64,000 bases of DNA from Flavobacterium haoranii. Its GTDB lineage: Bacteria; Bacteroidota; Bacteroidia; Flavobacteriales; Flavobacteriaceae. The notes below the pieces were generated by a model. It was not told where the DNA came from. It did no database searches and saw only the letters and a program-made list of their open reading frames with translations. Both the position numbers and the translations under genes were made by a program. The stretch covers positions 186,001-250,000 of the forward strand of contig NZ_CP045292.1 of NCBI RefSeq assembly GCF_009363055.1, given 5' to 3'. This document shows positions 37,749-46,657 of this stretch, in pieces; positions within the stretch are counted from its first letter, which is position 1; every line of letters starts with the position of its first letter.

Positions 37749-38159
37749 ATGAAAGTAACAGTTTCTAGAAAAGCACATTTTAATGCCGCACATAGATTGT
37801 ATCGCAAAGATTGGTCGATGGAGCAAAACGATGCCGTTTTTGGAAAATGTAATAACCCTAAATTTCATGGTCATAATTATGAAATGATTGTGAGTGTAAC
37901 TGGAGAAATTGATCCCGAAACAGGATTTGTAATGGACGTGAAAATTTTATCCGATTTAATTAAAGAACACATAGAAGAAGCTTTCGATCATAAAAATTTA
38001 AACGAAGATGTTGAAGAGTTTAAAAATTTGAATCCAACTGCCGAAAATATTTGTGTAGTTATTTGGAACAAATTAAGAAAGCAAATTGCTTCCGATAAAG
38101 ATTTGGAAGTTGTTTTATATGAAACGCCACGAAATTTTGTAACCTATAGAGGAAATTAA
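37749..38159 (+). CDS. 6-pyruvoyl-tetrahydropterin synthase / QueD family
   Basis: The 136-residue T-fold enzyme acts on 7,8-dihydroneopterin triphosphate. Zinc ligands are His15, His40 and His42 (FNAAHR and FHGHNY). The catalytic cysteine is Cys34 in GKCNNPKFHGH, spaced C-x5-HGH as in PTPS, not C-x3-HGH as in typical QueD. FDHKNLNED and PTAENICV complete the family pattern. It may supply either queuosine (6-carboxytetrahydropterin) or a tetrahydropterin cofactor; no other queuosine gene is next to it. Its stop abuts the manA start. Confidence 0.9.
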   Translation: MKVTVSRKAHFNAAHRLYRKDWSMEQNDAVFGKCNNPKFHGHNYEMIVSVTGEIDPETGFVMDVKILSDLIKEHIEEAFDHKNLNEDVEEFKNLNPTAENICVVIWNKLRKQIASDKDLEVVLYETPRNFVTYRGN

Positions 38160-39119
38160 ATGAAGTTTTACCCTTTACAGTTTGAGCCAATTTTAAAAGA
38201 TAGAATTTGGGGTGGAACCAAGTTACAATCTGTTTTAAATAAAGAAATTACTTCTGAAACAACAGGTGAAAGTTGGGAATTATCGACAGTTCCTAATGAT
38301 GTTAGCGTTGTTACAAATGGCGATTTTAAAGGAAAAAATTTAAACGAACTTATCCATTTATTTCCAGCTGAAATTTTAGGAGAAAGTGTTTTAGAACGTT
38401 TTGGTGCGCAATTTCCGTTATTGTTTAAATTTATCGATGCTAAAGAAGATTTATCAATTCAATTACATCCTAATGACGAACTAGCTCAAAAGCGTCATAA
38501 TTCTTTTGGAAAAACTGAAATGTGGTATGTAATGCAAGCCGATAAAGGTTCGCGTTTAGTGGTTGGCTTTAAAAAAGATTCTAATAAAGAAGAGTATTTA
38601 GAAAAATTAGCTTCAAAAGAAATAATTTCACTTTTAGATGAAACGGAAGTTAAAACTGGTGATGTTTTCTTTTTAGAAACCGGAACCATACATGCTATTG
38701 GTGGCGGAGTGGTAATTGCAGAAATTCAACAAACAAGTGATGTTACGTATCGCATATACGATTGGGATAGAGTAGATGCTAATGGAAACGGCCGTGAACT
38801 TCATACTGAATTAGCTCTCGATGCGATTAATTTTAAAACCACAAAGGCTAAAGTTAATTACGAAAATAAGTTAAATCAAAGTAATAAAACGGTTCATTGT
38901 AATTATTTTAAAACCAATGTAATTCCACTAGATGGGAAAATGAATTGGGAATCTCACAAAGGATCATTTACGGTTTTAATGTGTACCGAAGGTAATTTTA
39001 CTTTAGAAATTGAAAATGACATGTATGCTTATAAAATGGGCGATACAGTTTTGTTGCCTGCTGCATTAGAAAATGCTAGTATTTCAGGAAAAGCCAATAT
39101 ACTTGAAGTTTGGGTTTAA
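38160..39119 (+). CDS. manA: Mannose-6-phosphate isomerase, class I
   Basis: This zinc enzyme interconverts fructose 6-phosphate and mannose 6-phosphate for surface-sugar synthesis. The 319-residue cupin protein carries metal ligands in SIQLHPND and GKTEMWYVM, and the FFLETGTIHAIGGG plus AEIQQTSDVTYRIYDWDR signatures. It starts immediately after the stop of the PTPS gene, so they are probably translated from one mRNA with idi. Confidence 0.94.
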   Translation: MKFYPLQFEPILKDRIWGGTKLQSVLNKEITSETTGESWELSTVPNDVSVVTNGDFKGKNLNELIHLFPAEILGESVLERFGAQFPLLFKFIDAKEDLSIQLHPNDELAQKRHNSFGKTEMWYVMQADKGSRLVVGFKKDSNKEEYLEKLASKEIISLLDETEVKTGDVFFLETGTIHAIGGGVVIAEIQQTSDVTYRIYDWDRVDANGNGRELHTELALDAINFKTTKAKVNYENKLNQSNKTVHCNYFKTNVIPLDGKMNWESHKGSFTVLMCTEGNFTLEIENDMYAYKMGDTVLLPAALENASISGKANILEVWV

Positions 39120-39121
39120 AA

Positions 39122-39475
39122 TTATTCGCGTAAAATTTTCTCCATTTTTTTGTCTTTAGCTAACTCGTCAATTAGTTTGTCGAGATAACGTACTTTTTGC
39201 ATAATTTTATCTTCAATTTCTTCTACGCGATAACCACAAATTACTCCAGTTATTTTAGAAACATTCGGATTTATTTGAGGAGCATGATTAAAGAAATCTT
39301 CAAAGTTTACTTTAGTAGTTATAATGTTTTCTAAATCTTTTTCATTATAACCAGTTAGCCAAAAAATAATTGTATTGACTTCTTCTTTAGTACGATTCTT
39401 TTTTTCTGCTTTTGCAATATAATGCTGATAAACACTTGCAAAAGACATTTTATATACGCGTTCTAGATTGTTCAT
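39122..39475 (-). CDS. DUF2200 family protein
   Basis: The 117-residue protein contains [20 protein letters not shown], then [17 protein letters not shown] and a C-terminal [20 protein letters not shown], the DUF2200 hallmarks. The function is unknown. The ATG at 39475 (MNNLERVYK) fits the family start; the upstream in-frame codons encode an unrelated hydrophobic stretch and are left out. It ends 3 bp from the convergent manA stop. Confidence 0.88.
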   Translation of the reverse strand: MNNLERVYKMSFASVYQHYIAKAEKKNRTKEEVNTIIFWLTGYNEKDLENIITTKVNFEDFFNHAPQINPNVSKITGVICGYRVEEIEDKIMQKVRYLDKLIDELAKDKKMEKILRE

Positions 39476-39544
39476 TTTGCTAATAATCAATACCAAATAT
39501 AAAAAACAATAAATACTTAACAATAAACTATCAACTAAAATAAT

Positions 39545-39552
39545 TATCTTTG
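39545..39552 (+). promoter_or_regulatory. -7 box for the 89-residue gene
   Basis: TATCTTTG fits TAnnTTTG, 24 bp upstream of the ATG at 39577. Confidence 0.55.
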
Positions 39553-39576
39553 CATCAAATTTTAAAATCAAATACA

Positions 39577-39846
39577 ATGGCAAGCATTAAAAACTTGAAA
39601 AAAGAAATTAACTACGTTTTAGGAGATTTAGTTGATATCGTTTATGTTTGGGAAATTACAAATGGAGGTCAACCAACTGAAACTACTGATGGTATTGTTG
39701 ATTCTATCTATTCAACTTACGATGAAATGTTAGCGAAAATCAACAATCGTGGTGTTGAAAATAGAAAAGCACATTTAAAACAAGTTCGTAAAGATTTTGA
39801 AGACTTTGCTAATCAAGTAGTTGCAAAAATCAACGATTTAAACTAA
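39577..39846 (+). CDS. Small conserved hypothetical protein
   Basis: This 89-residue soluble, helical protein begins [20 protein letters not shown] and includes [20 protein letters not shown] know it only as an uncharacterised small protein conserved in Flavobacteriia. The ATG at 39577 is chosen because the promoter box at 39545-39552 lies between it and the earlier in-frame codons. It is monocistronic, upstream of tRNA-Thr. Confidence 0.75.
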   Translation: MASIKNLKKEINYVLGDLVDIVYVWEITNGGQPTETTDGIVDSIYSTYDEMLAKINNRGVENRKAHLKQVRKDFEDFANQVVAKINDLN

Positions 39847-39875
39847 AAAAAAGTATAAAAAAATCACGCTTTTTC

Positions 39876-39906
39876 TTTGCAAATGTGAAAAACCGTTTTA
39901 TATTTG
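39876..39906 (+). promoter_or_regulatory. tRNA-Thr promoter
   Basis: TTTG (39876-39879), a 19-bp spacer and TATATTTG (39899-39906) exactly match the Bacteroidetes sigma-ABfr consensus TTTG-N19-TAnnTTTG, 47 bp before the tRNA. Confidence 0.75.
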
Positions 39907-39953
39907 CACCGCAATAAAGCTGACGGTTTCAAAGAAAAAACGTGGTTTTAAAT

Positions 39954-40027
39954 GCCGGTGTAGCTCAGCTGGCTAGAGCAGCTGATTTGTAATCAGCAGG
40001 TCGTGGGTTCGAGTCCCTCCATCGGCT
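39954..40027 (+). tRNA. tRNA-Thr (anticodon TGT)
   Basis: A 74-nt cloverleaf. Acceptor GCCGGTG pairs with CATCGGC (one G-T), the anticodon stem is GCTGA/TCAGC with loop TTTGTAA and anticodon TGT, and a GTTCGAGT T-loop follows. The 3' CCA is not encoded. Confidence 0.96.
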
Positions 40028-40031
40028 CTTA

Positions 40032-40064
40032 AAAGAGAAAACTTTTGAAGTTTTCTCTTTTTTT
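40032..40064 (+). terminator. Terminator of tRNA-Thr
   Basis: Stem AAGAGAAAAC / GTTTTCTCTT followed by a T run, just after the tRNA. Between here and the next terminator (40065-40177) I see no gene. Confidence 0.85.
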
Positions 40065-40177
40065 GTATGAGTCATTGTCTCAAATAAAGTAAAAATTTAT
40101 AAAGCGTCAATTTTAATGAATGAGATTTAGTTTTGGAGGTTTCTAGATTACCTGCGGAATAACAATATAAAAGAATA

Positions 40178-40207
40178 AAAAAGAGGCTTGTACAAGCCTC
40201 TTTTTTT
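40178..40207. terminator. Bidirectional terminator
   Basis: Perfect stem AGAGGCTTG / CAAGCCTCT (40182-40201) with a 2-nt loop, flanked by A and T runs. It terminates the minus-strand DUF4369 gene, whose stop (40206-40208) overlaps the T run. Confidence 0.85.
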
Positions 40208-40918
40208 ATTGATTATTTTTTAAATCTTTGATGTGCTCTTTAAGCATTTTACCGTATTTAGATTCGGAAACCTTAGGGCTCATTTTGCTAGCAATCGTAT
40301 CTAAGAATGTAATATTTATGTTAGCAATTTCACTTAAAGCAATATAAGGTGCCACTTCATATTCGCCATGTGTACTTGCAAAATTTGCTGTATATAAATA
40401 TTTTCTTTTTAATAACTTTTCATAAGCTTTATCAATACTGTCTTGGCGTTCAGCATTGAAATTTAATTCGTTTTGAAGTCTTTTTCCATAATAGATAAAT
40501 TGTCTTCAGTAAAACGCTTGTTTATAGTGTTGAATTCTTCCCAAAGCGCTTGGTTTTTTGAACCTGTAAATTTAGCACTGCTATAAAACTCTTTCAATTT
40601 AGTATCGATAGTCATTTCGCCTGGTTCAGCAAAGAAACCTAAACTGTTATCAATAGAATTGGTTTGGCCTCTATCTAAAAACAAGAATAAAACTTCAGGT
40701 TCTGTTAAAGGAATGCTTTTCTCGAAATGCGAATCGCCTTTAAATATGATACTGTCGACAACAACTAGTGTTGTATCTTTTAATTGTTGGATGTATAATT
40801 TTCCTTGACTTAATCCTTCAATATTTCCAGTAATGTGAAGGTTTCCACTTTCATTTTCCTTTTTAGAACAAGAAACTAAACTTAGTAATGCAAAACTTAG
40901 AATGCAAAATTTCTTCAT
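40206..40918 (-). pseudogene. DUF4369-type lipoprotein, frameshifted
   Basis: The first frame (151 codons from 40918) starts with a lipoprotein signal, MKKFCILSFALLSLVSCS. A DUF4369-like domain follows (LHITGNIEGLSQGKLYIQQL, VVVDSIIFKGD, LFLDRGQTN, FFAEPGEMTID). It stops at 40463 after IMEKDFKTN. The reading frame continues one base out as LQNELNFNAERQDSIDKAYE to a stop at 40206. One more A in the coding-strand run GAAAAAG near 40480 restores ...IMEKRLQNELNFN... and gives 237 residues. Related proteins often continue into a thioredoxin domain; this one does not. It sits 9 bp after the DUF819 gene. Confidence 0.78.
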
Positions 40919-40927
40919 ATTTATAAT

Positions 40928-42232
40928 TTATTTTGGTGCAACAATTTCCATTAAATAAGCGCATAAAATTGCGCCATATGTTCCTACTATATAGCCAAAA
41001 ATAGCTAACAAAACACCTACACTTGCTAATGCTGGATGAAACGCAGAAGCAACAACTGGTGCAGAAGCTGCTCCACCTACATTTGCTTGACTTCCAACTG
41101 CAATAAAAAAGTAAGGTGCTCTAATTATTTTGGCAACCAAAAATATGACAATAAAATGAATTAACATCCAAATTACGCCCACTAAAATTAGTCCGGGATT
41201 GTCTAAAACTGCAGTTAAATCCATTTTCATACCAATAGTTGCTACTAAAATGTAAATGAATACACTTCCAATTTTACTTGCGCCAGCGCCTTCATAACTT
41301 TTTAATGGTGTAAATGAAAGACTTATACCAATTATAGTTGCTAAAGTAATCATCCAAAAGAAGCTACCACCAAAAGTTGAAGCAAAGCTTTTTGGATCGC
41401 GTACGGTTTCAAAATTTGTAGTAAAAAAATCGGCTAAAACTTGAGAGCCCCAATGTGAAAATCCAACTGCTCCAAAAGCAATTGCTGCAATAATCATATA
41501 ATCTGTCAAAGTAGGGTTACGTTTTACACTTTCTTGATAGCTCGATACTTTGTCTTGTAATTCTTGAATGGAACTATTATCTGCTTTTAGCCATTTATTT
41601 ATGATTTCTTTTTTGCCAATTCCATACAAAAGTGCTGCCATTCCAATATTGGCTACAACAATATCTACCAATACCATTCCACCATATTTTTGTTGGTTGA
41701 ACTTGAAAATTTCTAACATAGCTGCTTGATTGGCACCACCTCCAATCCAACTACCAGCTAATGTTGCAAGCCCTCGCCAAACTGCATCAAAACCAGCTCC
41801 GCCAACTGTTTCAGGTGAAAAAATAGAGACGATTAGAATAGCTACTGGTCCACCAACAATAATTCCTACAGTCCCCGCTAAGAAAACAATTAATGCTTTT
41901 GGTCCTAAATTTAAAAGTGCTTTTAAATCAATGCTTAATGTCATTAATACTAAAGCAGCAGGTAAAAGATATCGGCTTGCTACAAAATATAAGCTAGAAC
42001 TTTTTTCAACAACTTCTCCATCTTTACCTAATTCGGTCCATTCGGGAGCAATAATATGTAAAGAGCTAAAAATAGAAGGTAGTAAATAGCATAATAATAA
42101 TGCAGGAACTACATTGTAGAATTTTTTCCAAAACCCTTCTTCTTTAGAAGAAGTATAGAAAACAAACCCAACAAGAACCATTAAAAGCCCAAAAACTATT
42201 GTATCATCTGTAAAATAAGGAGGGTTATGCAT
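40928..42232 (-). CDS. DUF819 family membrane protein (putative transporter)
   Basis: The 434-residue polytopic protein has about 11-12 hydrophobic segments. Two related glycine-rich motifs, LAGSWIGGGANQAAM in the first half and GSQANVGGAASAPVVASAFH in the second, suggest an inverted-repeat transporter fold. The family is uncharacterised, and a few members have been linked to amino-acid or peptide transport. It is probably co-transcribed with the DUF4369 lipoprotein 9 bp downstream. Confidence 0.88.
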   Translation of the reverse strand: MHNPPYFTDDTIVFGLLMVLVGFVFYTSSKEEGFWKKFYNVVPALLLCYLLPSIFSSLHIIAPEWTELGKDGEVVEKSSSLYFVASRYLLPAALVLMTLSIDLKALLNLGPKALIVFLAGTVGIIVGGPVAILIVSIFSPETVGGAGFDAVWRGLATLAGSWIGGGANQAAMLEIFKFNQQKYGGMVLVDIVVANIGMAALLYGIGKKEIINKWLKADNSSIQELQDKVSSYQESVKRNPTLTDYMIIAAIAFGAVGFSHWGSQVLADFFTTNFETVRDPKSFASTFGGSFFWMITLATIIGISLSFTPLKSYEGAGASKIGSVFIYILVATIGMKMDLTAVLDNPGLILVGVIWMLIHFIVIFLVAKIIRAPYFFIAVGSQANVGGAASAPVVASAFHPALASVGVLLAIFGYIVGTYGAILCAYLMEIVAPK

Positions 42233-42272
42233 TTTAAATTTTTATTGATTGAAGGCAAATAAAAGAAAAAAT

Positions 42273-42305
42273 CCCCAAATTACTAAGTAAAATGAGGATT
42301 TTTAA
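42273..42305 (-). terminator. Probable terminator of the M61 peptidase gene
   Basis: AAAAATCC pairs with GGATTTTT around an inner hairpin TTACT/AGTAA. On the minus strand the structure ends in a T run. The stem is shorter than at the other terminators. Confidence 0.45.
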
Positions 42306-42323
42306 ATTGTATTCAAAAAGAAA

Positions 42324-44180
42324 TTACCCTTTTAACCAAGCTTCACGTAAAGCATTTTTACTAGCATCGGTTGCTTTATAACCTTCAGCAGTTTCTTTTG
42401 GCATTACTGCTTTCCCTTTTAATTCTAAATCTTTTCCATTACGATTAATTTTGAAAGTCATTTCATCTCCATCTTTCCAACTCATGCTGCTCATTACTAA
42501 ATCGTAAATGTTGTCTAAATTATAGTTAGTTCCATTTACAGCTAAAATTTTATCATCGTTTTGAAGACCTAAAGTTTTCATGAATTCATTCAATTCAATA
42601 CCAGGTAAAACTTTAATCTCTTTTGTAGCTGGATCTACAGTAATGTAAGGAGTTTGACCTTTTAAGAAAGGATTCCCGGTTTTCTCGTAAGTAGCTTCAG
42701 TAACACCCATTTTTGCAAAAAACTCATCGTAGTTGATAGGTGTTTCACCAGCTACATATTTTTCTAAAAATGCTCCAACTTCAGGATAAGTTAATTCAGT
42801 TATTTTTGTAAATAATTCTGAATCTTTGAATGCTTTAGAAGTTCCATATTCTTTAGAAAGTTTATTCATTAAATCAAGAATTCCTCTTTCTCCATTACTG
42901 TTTTCTCTAATGATAATGTCTACACACATTGCAATTAATGCACCTTTTTGGTAAACATTAATATATTGATCTTTGTAAGGTTGGTAAAATACATTTTTAC
43001 TCATTTTAGTAAAACTCATATTGTCATTCATTTGTTTTGACTGAACAATTTTTTGAGCCATTCTTTGGAAGAATTCTTCTTCGTCAATTAATCCTTGGTT
43101 TACTTGGAATAAATTAGCGAAATATTCAGTAACTCCTTCATACATCCATAAGTGTTCTGACATTTGTGGTTTGTTGAAGTCGAAGTATTGAATTTCGTTT
43201 GAGTGTACTGTTAAAGGTGTTACGATATGGAAAAATTCGTGAGACACTACATCTTTTAATTGTTCTTGCAACATTTCTAATCCCATCATTTCAGGCATTA
43301 CAACTGTAGTAGAAGTTGGATGTTCTAAAGCTCCAAATCCTTTTGCATCATTTGCTTTTACATCAGATAAATACAATAAAATAGCATATTTCTTAGTAGT
43401 ATTCATTTTACCTAAGAAACGCTTTTGAGCTTTCATCATGTTTTCCATGTTAGGTGTAATATCTTTAGCAGTATATTTTCCTGTAGGAGAATAAACGCTA
43501 ATGATAATTTCCATATCATCAATCATGAAAGTCGTAAAATCTGGTTTAGAATACATAATTGGGTTTTCAACCAACGTAGCGTAACGCGATGTATAAAAAA
43601 CATCTGATGTATCTCTCATGTCAGTATCAGTCATGGCTGAAACTCCTAATAAATTTGCAGGATGTTGTACAGTTAAACGATAAGGTGTTTCTGTTTTATC
43701 AGCAAAATAACCTACAAATCCATGCGTATTTAGCATGAAGTTTTCACCTACTTTAATATTTGTTCCAGCTGGAGAGAAAACATCTTCACTTTGTCCAGAA
43801 AAATGACCACCAGTTTCAGTGTCAAATGTGTCGTTAACCCAATAAGTAACTTTAGCTAATGACTTAGCATTACTAATTTTATAAGTGTTTTCATCTAATT
43901 TAGCAACCGATAAACCATTTCCTTTGGCGTCAAATGCTTTTACGTTTTCTATAAATCTTCCGTAATCGTCTTCAGAATATGTTCCTGGAACAGTTTTAGG
44001 AATCATGAAAGTTGTAGTTTCTGAAGTAATTGTTGGAGGAACAACAGTAACCATAACTTTATCATCTTTAACATTAACTAAGTCGATAGTAACATCAACA
44101 TCGTTTTTAACAGTAGTTGCTGTAGGTTTACAACTCCATAAAAAGCTCACTAAAGCAAGTGATAAGATTATTTTTTTCAT
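42324..44180 (-). CDS. M61 glycyl-aminopeptidase-like metallopeptidase, lipoprotein
   Basis: The 618-residue exported protein has a lipobox LVSFLWSC (Cys17). The zinc site is HEFFH (314-318) with the downstream glutamate in YEGVTEYFA (about 348), as in the M61 family. A C-terminal PDZ-like region follows from about residue 520 (VLPGIELNEFMKTLGLQNDD, ILAVNG). The family removes N-terminal glycine or alanine, but the substrate here is unknown. Monocistronic, with its own start 50 bp after the terminator of the preceding gene. Confidence 0.92.
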   Translation of the reverse strand: MKKIILSLALVSFLWSCKPTATTVKNDVDVTIDLVNVKDDKVMVTVVPPTITSETTTFMIPKTVPGTYSEDDYGRFIENVKAFDAKGNGLSVAKLDENTYKISNAKSLAKVTYWVNDTFDTETGGHFSGQSEDVFSPAGTNIKVGENFMLNTHGFVGYFADKTETPYRLTVQHPANLLGVSAMTDTDMRDTSDVFYTSRYATLVENPIMYSKPDFTTFMIDDMEIIISVYSPTGKYTAKDITPNMENMMKAQKRFLGKMNTTKKYAILLYLSDVKANDAKGFGALEHPTSTTVVMPEMMGLEMLQEQLKDVVSHEFFHIVTPLTVHSNEIQYFDFNKPQMSEHLWMYEGVTEYFANLFQVNQGLIDEEEFFQRMAQKIVQSKQMNDNMSFTKMSKNVFYQPYKDQYINVYQKGALIAMCVDIIIRENSNGERGILDLMNKLSKEYGTSKAFKDSELFTKITELTYPEVGAFLEKYVAGETPINYDEFFAKMGVTEATYEKTGNPFLKGQTPYITVDPATKEIKVLPGIELNEFMKTLGLQNDDKILAVNGTNYNLDNIYDLVMSSMSWKDGDEMTFKINRNGKDLELKGKAVMPKETAEGYKATDASKNALREAWLKG

Positions 44181-44230
44181 TATGTAATACTTTATTTTAA
44201 TTGGTATAAAATTTTGTATAAATGTTACAA

Positions 44231-44254
44231 AAAAATCCCGAAAAATCGGGATTT
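44231..44254 (-). terminator. Terminator of the TIGR03643 gene
   Basis: Stem AAATCCCGA / TCGGGATTT with a 4-nt loop. On the minus strand it is followed by a T run. Confidence 0.8.
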
Positions 44255-44256
44255 AA

Positions 44257-44538
44257 TTAATCAAATTTATTTTTGAAATAATATTTTGTATCGAGATCGT
44301 CGTCTTCTATATCATTAAATTTTTGAGGTTTTGGTTTTGGTTTACTTGCGGTAGCTTTTTTTTTCCATGCTTCGAAAGCATCTTTGGAGATTCTTTTCCT
44401 CATTAATTCGGTTACGTCATTTTCTGAAATCCCAAATTCTTCCTTAATTACTTCAAAAGGTTTTTTTTCCTCTTGAGCCATAGTGACAATTCTACTTAGA
44501 GTTTCATTGTCTAATTCTGAAATTTTTCTCTTTTTCAT
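44257..44538 (-). CDS. TIGR03643 family protein
   Basis: The 93-residue basic protein contains LDNETLSRIVTMAQEEKKPF, then GISENDVTELMRKRISKDAF and AFEAWKKKAT, matching the short TIGR03643 family. The layout suggests a helix-turn-helix-like fold that could bind nucleic acid, but no function is established. The tail after residue 68 is lysine/proline-rich, then acidic, and seems lineage-specific. Confidence 0.85.
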   Translation of the reverse strand: MKKRKISELDNETLSRIVTMAQEEKKPFEVIKEEFGISENDVTELMRKRISKDAFEAWKKKATASKPKPKPQKFNDIEDDDLDTKYYFKNKFD

Positions 44539-44682
44539 GAAATGAAAAATTAATAATCTTTATTTGTGTTTAATTGGTTTATAATTCAATATTACAAAAA
44601 AATGAAAGAAAAAAATGGAGTTAATTATTTTTAGTTTTTTTTCAAAAAAATATCTTGTAAGTAGCATTTTGATAAAAAATAT

Positions 44683-45282
44683 TTAAAAAATTGTCCTGAA
44701 AGTCAAATTTATTCTAGGGTTTTTACTTGTCTTAGATTTAGGTAATTGGTGTTTATAATGAATTTGGCTACCTTCTTTCATAAGTAATAGACTTCCATGT
44801 TCTAAAATTAAATTTATTTTTTCAGATTTATTTGAGTTGTGTTTTATTTGGAATAATCTTTCTTCTCCTAAACTTATAGAGGCAATTATCGGATCATGAC
44901 CTAATGATTTTTCATTATCGGCATGCCAACCATTACTATCATTTTCATTTCGATATAAATTAGCTAAAACAGTTGTAAAATTTTGGGTGCAAATTTGTTC
45001 GATTTCGTTTTTTATAAACAATAGTGGTTTGTTCCAATTATTTGGATACATGGTAATTCCTGAATAAGAATAAGGTTTGCCTTCATTCCCAAACAAGCAC
45101 GTTAGTCGGGGTTGAAGTATTTTTTTACCAAATATTGTAATCGAATCTTCTTTCCAATTTGTTTCTTGATAAATAGAATTAAATAGCTCCGAAGCTAATT
45201 CTTCATTAAGAAACTTTGGATAATAAATAAATTGTCCGTCTTTAAGTGGAAGTGTAATTTCTTCTTCGTCGAATAAATTCAT
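44683..45282 (-). CDS. alkB: AlkB-like 2-oxoglutarate/Fe(II)-dependent dioxygenase
   Basis: This is an oxidative demethylase of alkylated bases (1-methyladenine, 3-methylcytosine) in DNA or RNA. The 199-residue protein shows Fe ligands HAD in NGWHADNE and the distal His in IHYKHQLPKS. The 2OG-binding arginines lie in PRINLTFR. The core is complete. It resembles the short ALKBH2/3-like bacterial branch more than E. coli AlkB. The 144 bp downstream of the neighbouring TIGR03643 start (44539-44682) are AT-rich, with no gene seen. Confidence 0.92.
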   Translation of the reverse strand: MNLFDEEEITLPLKDGQFIYYPKFLNEELASELFNSIYQETNWKEDSITIFGKKILQPRLTCLFGNEGKPYSYSGITMYPNNWNKPLLFIKNEIEQICTQNFTTVLANLYRNENDSNGWHADNEKSLGHDPIIASISLGEERLFQIKHNSNKSEKINLILEHGSLLLMKEGSQIHYKHQLPKSKTSKNPRINLTFRTIF

Positions 45283-45298
45283 AACGAATCAAAAATAC

Positions 45299-46189
45299 TT
45301 ATTTTTTCCATTTAATATTCATAATCACAATAGCAGCAATTATTAACAAGATGCCTATCCATTGAGAAAACACTACAGAATCATTTAAGATGAAAAATGC
45401 CATAGAAACAGAAACAGGTAATTCTAACGAAGATACAATACTTCCTAAACCAATTCCTGTTATAGGAAAACCAGCATTCATTAAAAGAGGAGGAATTATA
45501 GTTCCAAATAAAGCTACTAAAATTCCCCATTTGAAGAATATTTCAAAATTAAATGGTGTATGTTGAGAGATAAGCGTAAAAATGGCAATAATAAATGCAC
45601 CACCAATTAACATATACAAACTTCTTTTTGCATTGTTAACTCCCACAGCAACCTTATTTGCAGTAAGCATTGTAGTTGTAAATGAAGCTGCAGCTAAAAA
45701 TCCGAAAACTAATCCTCTCCAGTCAATTGCAATTTCACTATTTAGAATATTTGTTGCTAAAATGGTTCCAAGTAAAACTATTAAAACAGCAATAATTTTT
45801 TGTTTTGAAGGAGCTTTTTTCTCTAAAAACCATTCTAATAAAACACCCATCCAAACGGTTTGCATTAATAATACAATAGCAATAGAAACATTGATGTAAT
45901 TTACACACAAATAGTAAAAAACACTTGTTAAACCTAATGAAGTTCCTGCCAACATTAATTGTAAAAGATGCTTTTTTGTAGGTTGAATTTCTTGCTTTTT
46001 ATTTTTTGGTTTTTGCAAAAGCATAATGATTAAAATACCAATTATACCGTAAACAAATTGAGCAACAGTAACTTCTGCAGTTGTAAAATTTTCTTTGTAA
46101 GCTAATTTTACAAATGTTGCAAGCATTCCGTAACTGGTTGCTCCTAAACCTACAAGCGCAACTCCTTTAATTAAATTGTTGTTTGACAT
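45299..46189 (-). CDS. EamA (DMT) family transporter
   Basis: The 296-residue protein has ten hydrophobic segments in two EamA halves (GATSYGMLATFVKLAY at the start and WRGLVFGFLAAASFTTTMLT opening the second). Such proteins export amino acids, nucleosides or other metabolites; the substrate is not predictable. It starts upstream of, and in the same direction as, alkB (16-bp gap), so the two may share a transcript. Confidence 0.9.
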   Translation of the reverse strand: MSNNNLIKGVALVGLGATSYGMLATFVKLAYKENFTTAEVTVAQFVYGIIGILIIMLLQKPKNKKQEIQPTKKHLLQLMLAGTSLGLTSVFYYLCVNYINVSIAIVLLMQTVWMGVLLEWFLEKKAPSKQKIIAVLIVLLGTILATNILNSEIAIDWRGLVFGFLAAASFTTTMLTANKVAVGVNNAKRSLYMLIGGAFIIAIFTLISQHTPFNFEIFFKWGILVALFGTIIPPLLMNAGFPITGIGLGSIVSSLELPVSVSMAFFILNDSVVFSQWIGILLIIAAIVIMNIKWKK

Positions 46190-46270
46190 TTTGTGAATTT
46201 TAAAAGGGGCGCAAAGATACTATTTAGATTTTAGAATTCTGTATTTAGAAGTTCCAAAAATAATATGATA

Positions 46271-46657
46271 TTACTTTAAATCTTCAAGATGAATTCTTAA
46301 AGCTCTTACAGAAATACTAATTTCCCACATTGATAGACCAAGTGAAACTAAAAGACACAGCATTGATAAACCAAATAAATAAATTCCTGCTAATTGTTGA
46401 TTGATGAATAGCATGAGCATGGCAAATACCGAAACAAACAAACACAATACTCCAAATAATTGCATATAGCGAATTAAAATTAGTCTTAAGTTTAAGTTTT
46501 TAATTTCTAATAGAATACTTTTATTATGTTCTTCATCGTAGTTTTTCTTTAAACCTCTAACTATTTGAGCAATTGTTAAAAATCTGTTTGTATAAGCTAA
46601 TAATATCAACGAAGTTGCCGAAAATAATAATGCTGGTGTTTCTAGTGATAATGTCAT
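46271..46657 (-). CDS. DUF2721 family membrane protein
   Basis: The 128-residue protein has three hydrophobic segments and the family start LETPALLFSATSLILLAYTN. The ATG at 46657 overlaps the stop of the acetyltransferase gene (ATGA) and matches family members, so it is preferred to the ATG nine codons upstream at 46684. The function of DUF2721 is unknown. Confidence 0.85.
   Translation of the reverse strand: MTLSLETPALLFSATSLILLAYTNRFLTIAQIVRGLKKNYDEEHNKSILLEIKNLNLRLILIRYMQLFGVLCLFVSVFAMLMLFINQQLAGIYLFGLSMLCLLVSLGLSMWEISISVRALRIHLEDLK

Noticed and set aside
39476..39583. N-terminal extension of the DUF2200 protein
   Set aside because: The extension is a random hydrophobic translation of an AT-rich promoter region; family members start at the equivalent of MNNLERVYK.
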